Source: PNOJ01 sp016706845 (GTDB lineage: Bacteria; Krumholzibacteriota; Krumholzibacteriia; LZORAL124-64-63). Taken from it: 64,000 bases of DNA. Where the stretch lies: the NCBI GenBank assembly GCA_016706845.1, contig JADJIV010000019.1, forward strand, positions 7,688-71,687, in the 5' to 3' direction. The position numbers and the translations under genes were made by a program. Position 1 is the stretch's first letter; every line of letters starts with the position of its first letter. Below are positions 48,876-60,906 of this stretch, piece by piece. The notes under the pieces were generated by a model. It saw only the letters and a list, made by a program, of their open reading frames with translations, did no database searches and was not told the origin of the DNA.

Positions 48876-50144
48876 ATGAAGCGTCGCCAGACCGGTTCGC
48901 CACAGATGATCAAGTGCTCGTTCTGCGCCCGAGGCCAGGACGAAGTGGCGAAGCTCGTCGCCGGCCCGGCCAACGTCTACATCTGCAGCGAGTGCATCAA
49001 GCTGTGCAACGACATCCTCGAGGGCGAGCTGCTCGACGACGCCCCGGAGACCGCGCAGACCCACGCCAAGCCCCACGACATCAAGGCGCACCTCGACGAG
49101 TACGTCATCCGCCAGGACGACGCCAAGATCAGCCTCGCGGTGGCGGTCTACAACCACTACAAGCGCATCAACCAGCGCCGCATCGGCGACGACGTCGAGG
49201 TCGACAAGAGCAACATCCTGCTGATCGGCAACACGGGCACCGGCAAGACCCTGCTGGCCCAGACGCTGGCCCGCTTCCTCAACGTGCCCTTCGCCATCGC
49301 CGACGCCACCACGCTGACCGAGGCCGGCTACGTGGGCGAGGACGTGGAGAACATCCTGGTGCGGCTGCTGCAGGCGGCGGACTACAACGCCCAGGCCGCC
49401 GAGCAGGGCATCATCTACATCGACGAGATCGACAAGATCACGCGCAAGAGCAGCAACCCGTCGATCACCCGCGACGTCTCCGGCGAGGGCGTCCAGCAGG
49501 CGCTGCTGAAGATCCTCGAGGGCACGGTGGCCAACGTGCCGCCGCAGGGCGGGCGGAAGCACCCGCAGCAGAAGTACATCGAGATCAACACGCGCAACAT
49601 CCTGTTCGTCTGCGGCGGCGCCTTCCAGGGCCTCTCCGACATCGTCAAGCGCCGCATCGGGCAGAACGTGCTCGGCTTCGAGCGCGCCGAGAACCGCGAC
49701 CTCAAGGCCACCGGCGACGAGATCCTGGCCCGGGTCGAGCCGGAGGACCTCGTCAAGTACGGCCTCATCCCCGAGCTGGTCGGCCGCCTGCCGGTGGTGA
49801 CCTCCCTGCAGGATCTCGACCGCGAGGCGATGATCCGCATCCTGCGCGAACCGCGCAACGCCCTGGTCAAGCAGTACCAGAAGCTGCTGTCCATGGAGGA
49901 CGTGGAGCTGGTGGTCACCGACGACGCCATCGAGGCCATCGCCGACCGCGCCATCACCCGCAAGACCGGCGCCCGCGGCCTGCGCTCCATCATGGAGGCG
50001 GTCATGCGCGACGTCATGTACAACGTCCCGAACATGGACAACGTCCGCCAGGTGGTGATCTCGCGCGAAGTCGTCGACGGATCGGCCGAAGCGGAGATCC
50101 TCGGCCACGACACGGACGCCGACGCCGACGCCAAAGGCGCCTGA
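48876..50144 (+). CDS. clpX: Clp protease ATPase subunit ClpX
   Basis: AAA+ unfoldase of 422 residues. The N-terminal zinc-binding domain has CSFCARGQDEV and YICSECIKLC. Walker A is GNTGTGKT, Walker B IIYIDEIDKI, with the GYVGEDVENI pore region and the RKTGARGLRSI sensor-2 arginine. ATG follows CAGGAGGCACC, 38 nt after clpP. The C-terminus is short and acidic. Confidence 0.97.
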   Translation: MKRRQTGSPQMIKCSFCARGQDEVAKLVAGPANVYICSECIKLCNDILEGELLDDAPETAQTHAKPHDIKAHLDEYVIRQDDAKISLAVAVYNHYKRINQRRIGDDVEVDKSNILLIGNTGTGKTLLAQTLARFLNVPFAIADATTLTEAGYVGEDVENILVRLLQAADYNAQAAEQGIIYIDEIDKITRKSSNPSITRDVSGEGVQQALLKILEGTVANVPPQGGRKHPQQKYIEINTRNILFVCGGAFQGLSDIVKRRIGQNVLGFERAENRDLKATGDEILARVEPEDLVKYGLIPELVGRLPVVTSLQDLDREAMIRILREPRNALVKQYQKLLSMEDVELVVTDDAIEAIADRAITRKTGARGLRSIMEAVMRDVMYNVPNMDNVRQVVISREVVDGSAEAEILGHDTDADADAKGA

Positions 50145-50237
50145 CCGCATCCCTGTTCCGAGCCGAGGGGCGGCGCGGGCGGCCGTGCGCCGCTCCGCCC
50201 GCCGCCGACGCGTCCCGCACCCGCGACCAGGAGAGAC

Positions 50238-52648
<2,411 letters not shown>

Positions 52649-52667
52649 CAACCGCGGGGGGCGCGAC

Positions 52668-53252
52668 GTGCGCGTGGAGTTCATCACCAGCGCCCCCAAC
52701 CTGGCCGGGCGCCCCGAGCTGATCCTGCCGGAATTCGCCTTCGTCGGGCGGAGCAACTGCGGGAAATCGTCCCTGATCAACCACGTCCTGGCCCGCAAGG
52801 CCATGGCCAAGATCAGCGGCAAACCCGGAAAAACCCGTTTACTGAACTATTTCCTGGTCGAAGACACCTACTACCTGGTGGACCTGCCCGGCTACGGCTT
52901 CGCCCGGGTCGGCAAGGACCTCCGGGAGGAGTGGCTGCGCCTGATGCGGGCCTATCTGTTCGCCGGGGACCGGCCCCTGGCCGTCCTGCAGCTGCTGGAC
53001 GTCCGGCACCGCCCCACCGAGGAGGACCGGCGCATGACGGCCTGGCTGCGCGAGGCGGGGGTGCCGTTCGCGATCGCCGTGACCAAGATCGACAAGCTGG
53101 GCAAGACCAAGCTGCCGGAGCGGTTCCGCGACATCGCGGAGACCCTGGAACTGGACCCCGCGACCCCGTTCTTCCCGACCTCGGCGGCCGCGGCCCAGGG
53201 GCGGGACGAGATCCTGGGCTGGTTCGGGGCGATGCTGGAGGGGCGGGACTGA
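52668..53252 (+). CDS. engB: ribosome biogenesis GTPase EngB/YsxC
   Basis: A 194-residue GTPase needed for large-subunit assembly. G1 GRSNCGKSS, the KISGKPGKTRLLNYF switch, G3 DLPGYGFA and G4 TKID are all present. GTG start 20 nt after lon. Last gene of the tig-clp-lon cluster. Confidence 0.95.
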   Translation: MRVEFITSAPNLAGRPELILPEFAFVGRSNCGKSSLINHVLARKAMAKISGKPGKTRLLNYFLVEDTYYLVDLPGYGFARVGKDLREEWLRLMRAYLFAGDRPLAVLQLLDVRHRPTEEDRRMTAWLREAGVPFAIAVTKIDKLGKTKLPERFRDIAETLELDPATPFFPTSAAAAQGRDEILGWFGAMLEGRD

Positions 53253-53286
53253 GGCCGGGCGCGGGAACCCTGCCCGCGGCAAGGCG

Positions 53287-53316
53287 TTGACAGGCGTTAC
53301 GACAGGGTGTTATCAT
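53287..53316 (+). promoter_or_regulatory. promoter of the CxxCH secreted protein
   Basis: TTGACA, 18 nt, TATCAT, 19 nt before the start codon. A perfect -35 and five of six at -10. Confidence 0.6.
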
Positions 53317-53335
53317 GATGGCCGAGGGGAGGCAC

Positions 53336-53745
53336 ATGGCGCGTCGGCTAACGATCGGCTCCACCGTCGTCACGCTGGTGATCCTGTCCGTCTCGACCGC
53401 TTCGGCGACCGAAACGTTGATGGGCCAGCTGCCGCTCAGCGCGCCGTTCTCCTGCCTGAACTGCCACGTCACGGCGACCCCCGTAGCCGCCGACGCGGCG
53501 CTGAACGACTTCGGCGCGGATTTCCGCACCTACGACTTCACCTGGGATGCCGACCTGGCCGGCCGGGACTCCGACGGGGACGGCTGCACCAACGGCGCCG
53601 AGGTCGGCGATGTCGACGGCAACCGGCAGCCGGACGGCAGCGTCCGACGCAGGAGTCCAGCAATCCCGGCGCGTCCGACTGCTCGGCCAGCAACCTCGAA
53701 GAAGCGACCTGGGGCTACCTGAAGGCCATGTTCACGGGCCGCTAG
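53336..53745 (+). CDS. small secreted CxxCH protein with Asp-rich repeat and WGxxK tail (one frameshift)
   Basis: The N-terminus is a signal peptide (TIGSTVVTLVILSVSTASA) behind GGGGAGGCAC. The mature part holds one CLNCH motif, a possible single c-type haem site, then DSDGDGCTNGAEVGDVDGN, which resembles a calcium-binding thrombospondin-3 or dockerin loop. The frame changes near 53640; the corrected end reads NLEEATWGYLKAMFTGR. A paralogue lies at 62179-62544. Own promoter and intrinsic terminator make it monocistronic. Haem binding is inference, and a single CxxCH could also bind metal. Confidence 0.8.
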
Positions 53746-53772
53746 GCCCGGGGCGCGCCAGGCAACACGACG

Positions 53773-53801
53773 GTCTCGAACCTCGAGACTCGTTTTTTTT
53801 T
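53773..53801 (+). terminator. intrinsic terminator
   Basis: Stem GTCTCGA/TCGAGAC with a three-base loop, then nine T at 53793-53801. The only terminator here with a full T run; 28 nt after the CxxCH gene. Confidence 0.9.
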
Positions 53802-53844
53802 GCGGGTCCGGCGCGCGCCGCCGGCCCGGGCGAGGACGGGTGGC

Positions 53845-55155
<1,311 letters not shown>

Positions 55156-55168
55156 CCGCGCCCGCGCT

Positions 55169-55197
55169 TTGACACCCCCGCGGGGTTCCGCTATCTT
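55169..55197 (+). promoter_or_regulatory. promoter of tRNA-Lys
   Basis: TTGACA, 17 nt, TATCTT, ending 41 nt before the tRNA. Confidence 0.65.
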
Positions 55198-55238
55198 CCG
55201 GACAGGGCGGCCGCCGGGCCGCCCGCCCGCTTCCCGAC

Positions 55239-55314
55239 GGGCCGCTAGCTCATCTGGCAGAGCACCTGACTTTTAATCAGGTGGTACCTGGTTCGAGTCC
55301 AGGGCGGCCTACCA
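55239..55314 (+). tRNA. tRNA-Lys (anticodon TTT)
   Basis: Acceptor GGGCCGC pairs with GCGGCCT through one G-U pair. Anticodon stem CCTGA/TCAGG encloses CTTTTAA with anticodon TTT. T arm CTGGTTCGAGTCCAG. CCA is encoded. Own promoter upstream and a strong hairpin downstream. Confidence 0.95.
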
Positions 55315-55338
55315 TCCCGCGCGCCCGCGCCGAAACGA

Positions 55339-55367
55339 CAGGGGCCCCGCCGCCGGCGGGGCCCCTG
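55339..55367. terminator. bidirectional hairpin between tRNA-Lys and pepF
   Basis: A perfect 13-bp stem CAGGGGCCCCGCC/GGCGGGGCCCCTG over a three-base loop, centred in the 80-nt convergent gap. Serves the tRNA on one side and pepF on the other. Confidence 0.65.
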
Positions 55368-55394
55368 CTGCTAGCCGATGATGTCGACGGCGGC

Positions 55395-57314
55395 CTACTG
55401 GGCGTAGGTCTTCGTCCAGAGGGCGTCGAAGTCGGCGATGGTCTTCTCGAAGACGTCGAGCATCGTCAGGATCGGCGCCGGGGTCTCGAGGTCCACGCCC
55501 GCGTTCTTCAGCAGCGTCAGCGGCGGGGCGCTGGAGCCGCCCTTGAGCATGCCGTCGATGTAGCGCGTGGCGGCGGGCTCGCCCTTGGCCATGATCTGCT
55601 GGGCCAGGGAGATGCCGCTGGTCAGGCCGGTCGCGTAGGTGAAGACGTAGAAGTTGTAGTTGAAGTGGGGGATGAAGGCCCACTCCACCTCGTCGTTCGG
55701 TCCCAGCTCGTAGTTGGGGCCGTAGTACTTCTGGATCAGCTCCTTGTAGAGGCCGTTGAGATAGTCGGCGGTCAGGGTCTCGTCGCCCTCGGCGTACTCG
55801 TGGTAGCGCAGCTCGAACTCGGCGAACAGCGTCTGCCGGAAGACGGTCAGGCGGATCTTCTCGAGGCGCTCGTTCAGCAGCATCAGGATGCGCTCGGGGT
55901 CCTTCTCCTGCTTCAGCATGTAGCTCAGCAGCACTTCCTCGTTGCAGGTCGAGGCGACCTCGGCCAGGAAGGTCGTGTAGTCGGAGTACACGGGCGGCTG
56001 GTACTTGCTGGAGTAGTAGGAGTGCAGCGCGTGGCCGAACTCGTGGGCCGTGGTGAACACGGCGTCGAGCGAGTTGTCGAAGTTGTGCAGCACGAAGGGA
56101 TGGATGTCGCGGGCGACGATGCCGGTGCTGTAGGCGCCGGTGCGCTTGGCCTGGTTCGGGAAGACGTCGATCCAGCCGCTGGCGGGGTCGGTGCCCGTGG
56201 CCAGCAGGCCGACGTACTCCTTGCCCATGGGGGCGAGGCCCTTGAGGATCAGGTCGCGTCCCTGCTCGTAGGTGTAGGCGACCTCGACGTCCTCCAGCAT
56301 GGGGTTGTAGAGGTTCGGGAAGGTCAGCGGCCCCTCGATGCCCATGACCTTGCGGCGCAGGTCCACGTACTTGTGCATGGTGCGCGCGAGGTTGGCGTTG
56401 ATCGTGTCGATCAGCATCCGGTAGGTGGCGGTGCTGATGTTGTCGCCCTTGAGCGCCGCCTCGAGGCAGCTGTCGTAGCCGCGCAGTTCCTTGGTCAGCA
56501 GGTGCGACTTCACGACGCCGTCGAGGGTCGCCGCCAGCGTGTTCTCGTACTGGCGGAAGGTCGTGAAGAAGGCGTCGGACGCCTGGCGGCGCACGTTGTA
56601 GGACGCGCTCGAACGGGCCCGGCCCCAGCCGGCCAGCGTCAGCGGCTCCATCGAGCCGTCCTCGCGGATGACCGCCGGGAACTTCATGTCGATGTCGCGC
56701 AGCTTCTCGCTGACCTCGGCCGAAGCGCCGCGGACCTGGCCCGCCATGGACAGGACGCGCTCCTCGGCCTTGCTCAGGGAGTACTGCTTCATGCGGAACA
56801 TGTTGTCGAAGTAGAACTGGTAGATCTTCAGCTCGGGTTTCGCGGCGATGTAGCCGTTGATGACCGACTGGTCCACCTCGAGGATCTCGGGCTCCATGTA
56901 GGAGACGACGCTGCCGAACTCCTGGAACAGGAAGCCGACCTTGCCCTGCATCTGCTGGTTCCCGGCGTTGGACAGCTCGGGGTCCAGCCGCAGCTGGGTG
57001 TAGGCGTAGAGCTTGTAGAGCCGCTGCCCCAGGTCCTCGGTCGTCTTCAGGGCGCCGTAGAGGCTGTCGGCGGACTCGCCGAGGTGCCCCTCGAACTCGC
57101 CGAGCGTCGGCACCAGCGCCTCGACGGCCGCCAGCTCCTTCTCCCAGGCTTCGACCGACGGGAAGACGTGGTCGTAGCGCCACTGGTACTGCTCGGGGAT
57201 CTCGCTGCGCGGCGTCGCGGGGTCGGGATCGTAGGCCGTCGCGGGCACGGCGAGGGCGATCAGGGCGAGCGCGAGCGCGGCGAGCGCCGTCTGCCGGCGA
57301 ACCGTCCGGTGCAT
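55395..57314 (-). CDS. pepF: exported oligoendopeptidase F (M3B family)
   Basis: A 639-residue zinc peptidase that cuts oligopeptides. It starts with a signal peptide (ALAALALALIALAVPATA) unusual for PepF, which is normally cytosolic, so this copy acts in the periplasm or outside. The zinc site HEFGHALHSYYSSKYQPP is intact, with the distal Glu in FLAEVASTCNE. The N-terminal helical domain and the NYNFYVFTYATGL segment are typical of the family. ATG at 57314 follows AGGAGG at 6-nt spacing. It lies 71 nt after the propeller lipoprotein, probably in one operon. Confidence 0.94.
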   Translation of the reverse strand: MHRTVRRQTALAALALALIALAVPATAYDPDPATPRSEIPEQYQWRYDHVFPSVEAWEKELAAVEALVPTLGEFEGHLGESADSLYGALKTTEDLGQRLYKLYAYTQLRLDPELSNAGNQQMQGKVGFLFQEFGSVVSYMEPEILEVDQSVINGYIAAKPELKIYQFYFDNMFRMKQYSLSKAEERVLSMAGQVRGASAEVSEKLRDIDMKFPAVIREDGSMEPLTLAGWGRARSSASYNVRRQASDAFFTTFRQYENTLAATLDGVVKSHLLTKELRGYDSCLEAALKGDNISTATYRMLIDTINANLARTMHKYVDLRRKVMGIEGPLTFPNLYNPMLEDVEVAYTYEQGRDLILKGLAPMGKEYVGLLATGTDPASGWIDVFPNQAKRTGAYSTGIVARDIHPFVLHNFDNSLDAVFTTAHEFGHALHSYYSSKYQPPVYSDYTTFLAEVASTCNEEVLLSYMLKQEKDPERILMLLNERLEKIRLTVFRQTLFAEFELRYHEYAEGDETLTADYLNGLYKELIQKYYGPNYELGPNDEVEWAFIPHFNYNFYVFTYATGLTSGISLAQQIMAKGEPAATRYIDGMLKGGSSAPPLTLLKNAGVDLETPAPILTMLDVFEKTIADFDALWTKTYAQ

Positions 57315-57385
57315 GGGAAACCTCCTGGATGGGGTCGGGAGCGGCCCGGCCGCCCACGGGCGGCCGGGCGCAGGGTGATGGCGGA

Positions 57386-58543
57386 TCAGAATACGGTCCT
57401 GCCGGATCCGTCGACCGGGGGCAGGGCCTTGCCGGCGTTCTCCGGCACAGGTACGGTCATGCGGGTCCAGTTGTTGCCGTCGAAGTGGTAGATCGCGCCG
57501 TTGTAGCCGGTGACGAAGATGTCCGAGCCCGAGGAGCCCCAGATGTCCGTGAACCAGCCGCTGGTGGACAGCACGGTGCTCGACAGGGCGCCGTTGCGCG
57601 AGATCGTGGACACCTTGCCGTAGGGCGTCGTGAGGTAGAGCGTGCCGGCGGGGACGTCGAGCCAGAGCCCGGAGACACCCTCGGGGTACGTCGAGGGGTA
57701 GGCCTGGATGCCGTTGGGGCGGCGCATCAGCTTCCACTCCCTGACGCCGTCGAGGTTCTCCGAAAGGTAGAAGAGCTTGCCCGACTCGCTGGCCATGTAG
57801 TTGTCCAGCAGCACGTCGCTGGCGCTGGCCGCGCTGATCAGGTTGTACAGGGGGTCCTCGAAGTTGCCCCAGAGCCAGCGGTGGTCGTAGCCCTCCTGCT
57901 CGTTCTCCATGATCACGATCGCGTGGTCGCCGCCGATGGCGTACGGCGTGACCCGCGTGACGGTGTTCCAGTCCAGCGAGAAGACGAGCGTGTCGGTGGG
58001 GACGCCCGTGGTCGCGTAGCGGTAGGCCCGGTTCTCCTCCGCCGTCCAGCCGGCGCCGCTGCGGCGCAGGACCGTGCCGTCCTTGCCGACGGCGAAGATC
58101 TCGCCGTAGGGCCCGCGGCCGATGTCGAAGAGGTCCCGCCCGGTGCCGCTGGCCTGGCGGCTCCAGCCGGCGCCGTCGTAGTGCCAGATCGCGCCGTTGT
58201 GCCCGCAGGCGTAGACGTCCGTGGCGGAGGCGCCCCACACCGCGGTGAGGGTCGTGTCCGGCACCGAGGTGAGCGTCCAGTCGCCGTCGTAGTGCAGGAT
58301 GACGCCCGGCTGGCCGACGACGAACACGTCCTGCGGGCCCGTCCCCCAGACCGACATCAGCCGGAAGGAGGGGGTCGGCTCCGGGAAGGGCAGCTGGGTG
58401 ACGGTCGGCGGGTCGTCCTCGCCGCAGCCGATGAACGCCAGGCTCGCCAGCGACAGCACAGCCAGCGCGATCAGGACGCGGAAAGCCGCCGGCGACCGGG
58501 GCGCCGCGGCGCCGCGGCGATCGCTCGAAGTTCCCTTTGTCAT
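57386..58543 (-). CDS. lipoprotein with beta-propeller-like repeats
   Basis: A 385-residue protein with a lipobox LAFIGC after a hydrophobic signal, so it is anchored in a membrane and probably exported. The mature part repeats a W/G-rich blade: LMSVWGTGPQDVFVVGQPG, then LTAVWGASATDVYACGHNG, FDIGRGPYGEIFAVGKDG and IWGSSGSDIFVTGYNG, each followed by I.HYDG or similar. This pattern predicts a propeller. Ligand unknown. Its promoter candidate contains a nine-base C tract in the spacer. Confidence 0.8.
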   Translation of the reverse strand: MTKGTSSDRRGAAAPRSPAAFRVLIALAVLSLASLAFIGCGEDDPPTVTQLPFPEPTPSFRLMSVWGTGPQDVFVVGQPGVILHYDGDWTLTSVPDTTLTAVWGASATDVYACGHNGAIWHYDGAGWSRQASGTGRDLFDIGRGPYGEIFAVGKDGTVLRRSGAGWTAEENRAYRYATTGVPTDTLVFSLDWNTVTRVTPYAIGGDHAIVIMENEQEGYDHRWLWGNFEDPLYNLISAASASDVLLDNYMASESGKLFYLSENLDGVREWKLMRRPNGIQAYPSTYPEGVSGLWLDVPAGTLYLTTPYGKVSTISRNGALSSTVLSTSGWFTDIWGSSGSDIFVTGYNGAIYHFDGNNWTRMTVPVPENAGKALPPVDGSGRTVF

Positions 58544-58627
58544 GTCGCTTCGGTCCCTCGAGGCTGAGTGGGGTGGGATGCCGGAAAGCCGCCACCAATC
58601 GCCCGCTGGCGGCCCGGCGGCCCATGA

Positions 58628-58656
58628 ATATTAAGCATCCGGGGGGGGGTTGTCCA
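58628..58656 (-). promoter_or_regulatory. lipoprotein promoter with a poly-C tract in its spacer
   Basis: On the minus strand TGGACA (58651-58656), 17 nt containing nine consecutive C (58641-58649), then TAATAT (58628-58633). It is 85 nt before the lipoprotein ATG. Changes in tract length would alter promoter spacing. Confidence 0.4.
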
Positions 58657-58663
58657 TAAGGAC

Positions 58664-58692
58664 TTGCCCCGCCGGGCGCCCGTGGCGATGAT
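58664..58692 (+). promoter_or_regulatory. promoter candidate for nadA-iscS
   Basis: TTGCCC, 17 nt, GATGAT, 41 nt before the nadA ATG, back to back with the lipoprotein promoter. Confidence 0.4.
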
Positions 58693-58733
58693 GGCCGGGT
58701 GACTCCGGACGCCAGCAGGAGGGACTCCCGGCC

Positions 58734-59690
58734 ATGAACGCTCCCCCCCAAGCCCCGGTGCCGACCGGCCAGGAACTGATCGAGGCGATCGGGGAGCTGC
58801 GCCGCGGGCTGAACGCCGTGATCCTCGCCCACTACTACCAGCACGGCGAGATCCAGGACCTGGCCGATTTCGTCGGCGACAGCCTGCAGCTCAGCCAGGA
58901 GGCGGCCCGGACCGACGCCGAGGTGATCGTCTTCGCCGGCGTCCACTTCATGGCCGAGACCGCCAAGATCCTCAATCCGACCCGCCAGGTCCTGCTGCCC
59001 GACCTCGCGGCGGGCTGCAGTCTGGCCGACGGCTGCCCCCCGGACGAGTTCGCCGCCTTCCTGGCGCGCTACCCCGGGCACGCCGTGGTGAGCTACATCA
59101 ACTGCTCCGCCGCGACCAAGGCGATGAGCGACATCATCTGCACCAGCAGCAACGCCGTGCGCGTGGTCGACTCGATCCCCCGGGACCGGCCGGTCGTCTT
59201 CGCCCCGGACCGCCACCTGGGCGCCTGGGTCTCCAAGCAGCTCGGCCGCGACCTGGTGCTGTGGCCCGGCAGCTGCGAGGTCCACGAGCAGTTCAGCGAG
59301 CGCCGCCTCGTCGAGTTGAAGACCCTGCACCCCGGGGCCGCGGTCCTGGCCCACCCCGAGTGCACCGAGGCCCTGCTGCGGCACGCCGACCGCATCGGCT
59401 CGACGACCGCCCTGCTGAGCTTCGCCGGCGAGTCCCGGGCGACCGACATCATCGTCCTGACCGAGCCGGGGATCCTGCACCGCATGCGCCGCGAGAATCC
59501 CGGCAAGACCTTCTGGACGGTGCCGGGCGCCGACGAGTCCTGCAGCTGCAACGAGTGCCCCTACATGAAGCGCAACACGCTGGAGAAACTCTACCTGTGC
59601 CTGCGGGACCGCGCGCCCGAGATCGTCGTGCCCGAGGACCTGCGGGTCGCGGCGCTGCGGCCCATCGAGCGCATGCTCGCCCTGGGCTGA
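58734..59690 (+). CDS. nadA: quinolinate synthase A
   Basis: Makes quinolinate from iminoaspartate and dihydroxyacetone phosphate for NAD synthesis, using a 4Fe-4S cluster. The 318-residue protein shows NAVILAHYYQHGEIQDLADF, VGDSLQLSQEA, the first cluster Cys in SYINCSAATKA, the second in WPGSCEVHEQF and the third in SCSCNECPYMKRNT. ATG after AGGAGGGACTCCCGGCC. The adjacent cysteine desulfurase probably supplies sulfur for its cluster. Confidence 0.96.
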   Translation: MNAPPQAPVPTGQELIEAIGELRRGLNAVILAHYYQHGEIQDLADFVGDSLQLSQEAARTDAEVIVFAGVHFMAETAKILNPTRQVLLPDLAAGCSLADGCPPDEFAAFLARYPGHAVVSYINCSAATKAMSDIICTSSNAVRVVDSIPRDRPVVFAPDRHLGAWVSKQLGRDLVLWPGSCEVHEQFSERRLVELKTLHPGAAVLAHPECTEALLRHADRIGSTTALLSFAGESRATDIIVLTEPGILHRMRRENPGKTFWTVPGADESCSCNECPYMKRNTLEKLYLCLRDRAPEIVVPEDLRVAALRPIERMLALG

Positions 59691-59701
59691 TGGGAGCCGC
59701 G

Positions 59702-60867
59702 ATGCCGGTCCGCACAGCCCGTCTACCTGGACCACCTGGCGGCCACGCCCGTGGATCCCGCGGTCCTGGACGCCATGGTCGACACCCTGCGGGACCACTT
59801 CGGCAACGCCTCGAGCGGGACGCACGCCTTCGGCTGGTCGGCCAACGCCCTGGCCGACCGCGCGCGCGAGGAGGTCGCCGCGCTGGTGGGCTGCGAGCCG
59901 CGCGAGGTGGTGTTCACCAGCGGCGCCACCGAGTCCAACAACCTCGCTCTGCGCGGCTCGCCGGACGTGCGGGCGCAGCCGGGGCCGCATCGTCTCCACC
60001 CTCGAGCACTCCTCGGTCGACCGCACCCTCGACGAACTCGCGGCGCGCGGCTGGCAGGTCGTGCGCGTGCCCTGCGGGCCGGACGGGCTGGTCAGCGCCG
60101 ACGCGATCGGCGCCTCCCTGACCGCGGACACGCGGCTGGTCACGATCAACGCCGCCCAGAACGAGCTCGGCACTCTGCAACCCTGGCCGCAGATCGCCGC
60201 CGTGTGCCGGGAGCGGGGCGTCGTCTGTCACGTCGACGCCGCCCAGGCCGTCGGCAAGGTGCCGCTCGACTTCCGCGCCGACGGCATCGGACTGCTCTCG
60301 GTCTCAGCCCACAAGATGTACGGCCCGAAAGGGGCCGGGGCCCTGATCGTGCGGTCCGGCGATCCCCGGGTGGACCTGAAACCGCAGCTGACAGGCGGCG
60401 GCCAGGAGCGTGGCCTGCGCGCCGGGACGCTGAACGTGCCGGCCGTGGTGGGGATGGGCGTGGCCTGCCGCCTGGCGCTGGCGCGGCGCGAGCGGGACGC
60501 CGCGCGGCTGCGCGAGCTGGGCGCCCGCCTGTACGCGCGCCTGGCCGACCGGATCGGCGACCTCGTCCTGAACGGCGACGCCCGCGCGCGGCTGCCGGGC
60601 TGCCTGAACCTGATGGTCCCCGGGGTGCCTGCCGGTGAACTGATGCGCGCCGTCCCGACGCTGGCCTTCTCGGCCGGCGCGGCCTGCACCAGCGGCGAAG
60701 GGAAGCCGCCGGCGGCGCTGCTCGCGCTCGGCCTGGACTCCGACCGCGCCCGCAGTTCCATCCGGTTGAGCCTGGGCCGCGGCACGACGGAAGCGGAAGT
60801 CGACTACGCCGTCGACCGGCTGGCCGACGCGATCGTCGCCATCCGCACGGAAAAGGGGACGGCCTAG
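59702..60867 (+). CDS. iscS: cysteine desulfurase, NifS/IscS family (two frame breaks)
   Basis: A PLP enzyme that takes sulfur from cysteine. VYLDHLAATPVDPAVLDAM starts the conserved text after a frame change near 59716, and FGNASSGTHAFGW and FTSGATESNNLAL follow. A second change near 59985 leads to STLEHSSVDR, HVDAAQAVGKVPLDF and the PLP lysine in SVSAHKMYGPKGAG. The persulfide Cys is in SAGAACTSGE. About 388 residues, normal. It starts 11 nt after nadA, an arrangement known from other bacteria where the desulfurase matures NadA. Confidence 0.92.
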
Positions 60868-60876
60868 GCCGTCCCC
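60855..60876. terminator. palindromic hairpin overlapping the iscS stop codon
   Basis: Perfect 10-bp arms GGGGACGGCC and GGCCGTCCCC around TA; the TAG stop of iscS (60865-60867) sits at its centre. In a 39-nt convergent gap it can act for both iscS and rpsA. Confidence 0.55.
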
Positions 60877-60906
60877 TGAGAGATCCGTCCCCGCGCGGCG
60901 GAACGC

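Noticed and set aside
57387..60173. An open frame continuing upstream from pepF through the lipoprotein and nadA-iscS region, which would make a 1,592-residue protein.
   Set aside because: Only the last 639 residues match PepF and they begin with a signal peptide and a good ribosome binding site. The rest is antisense or out of frame to real genes.
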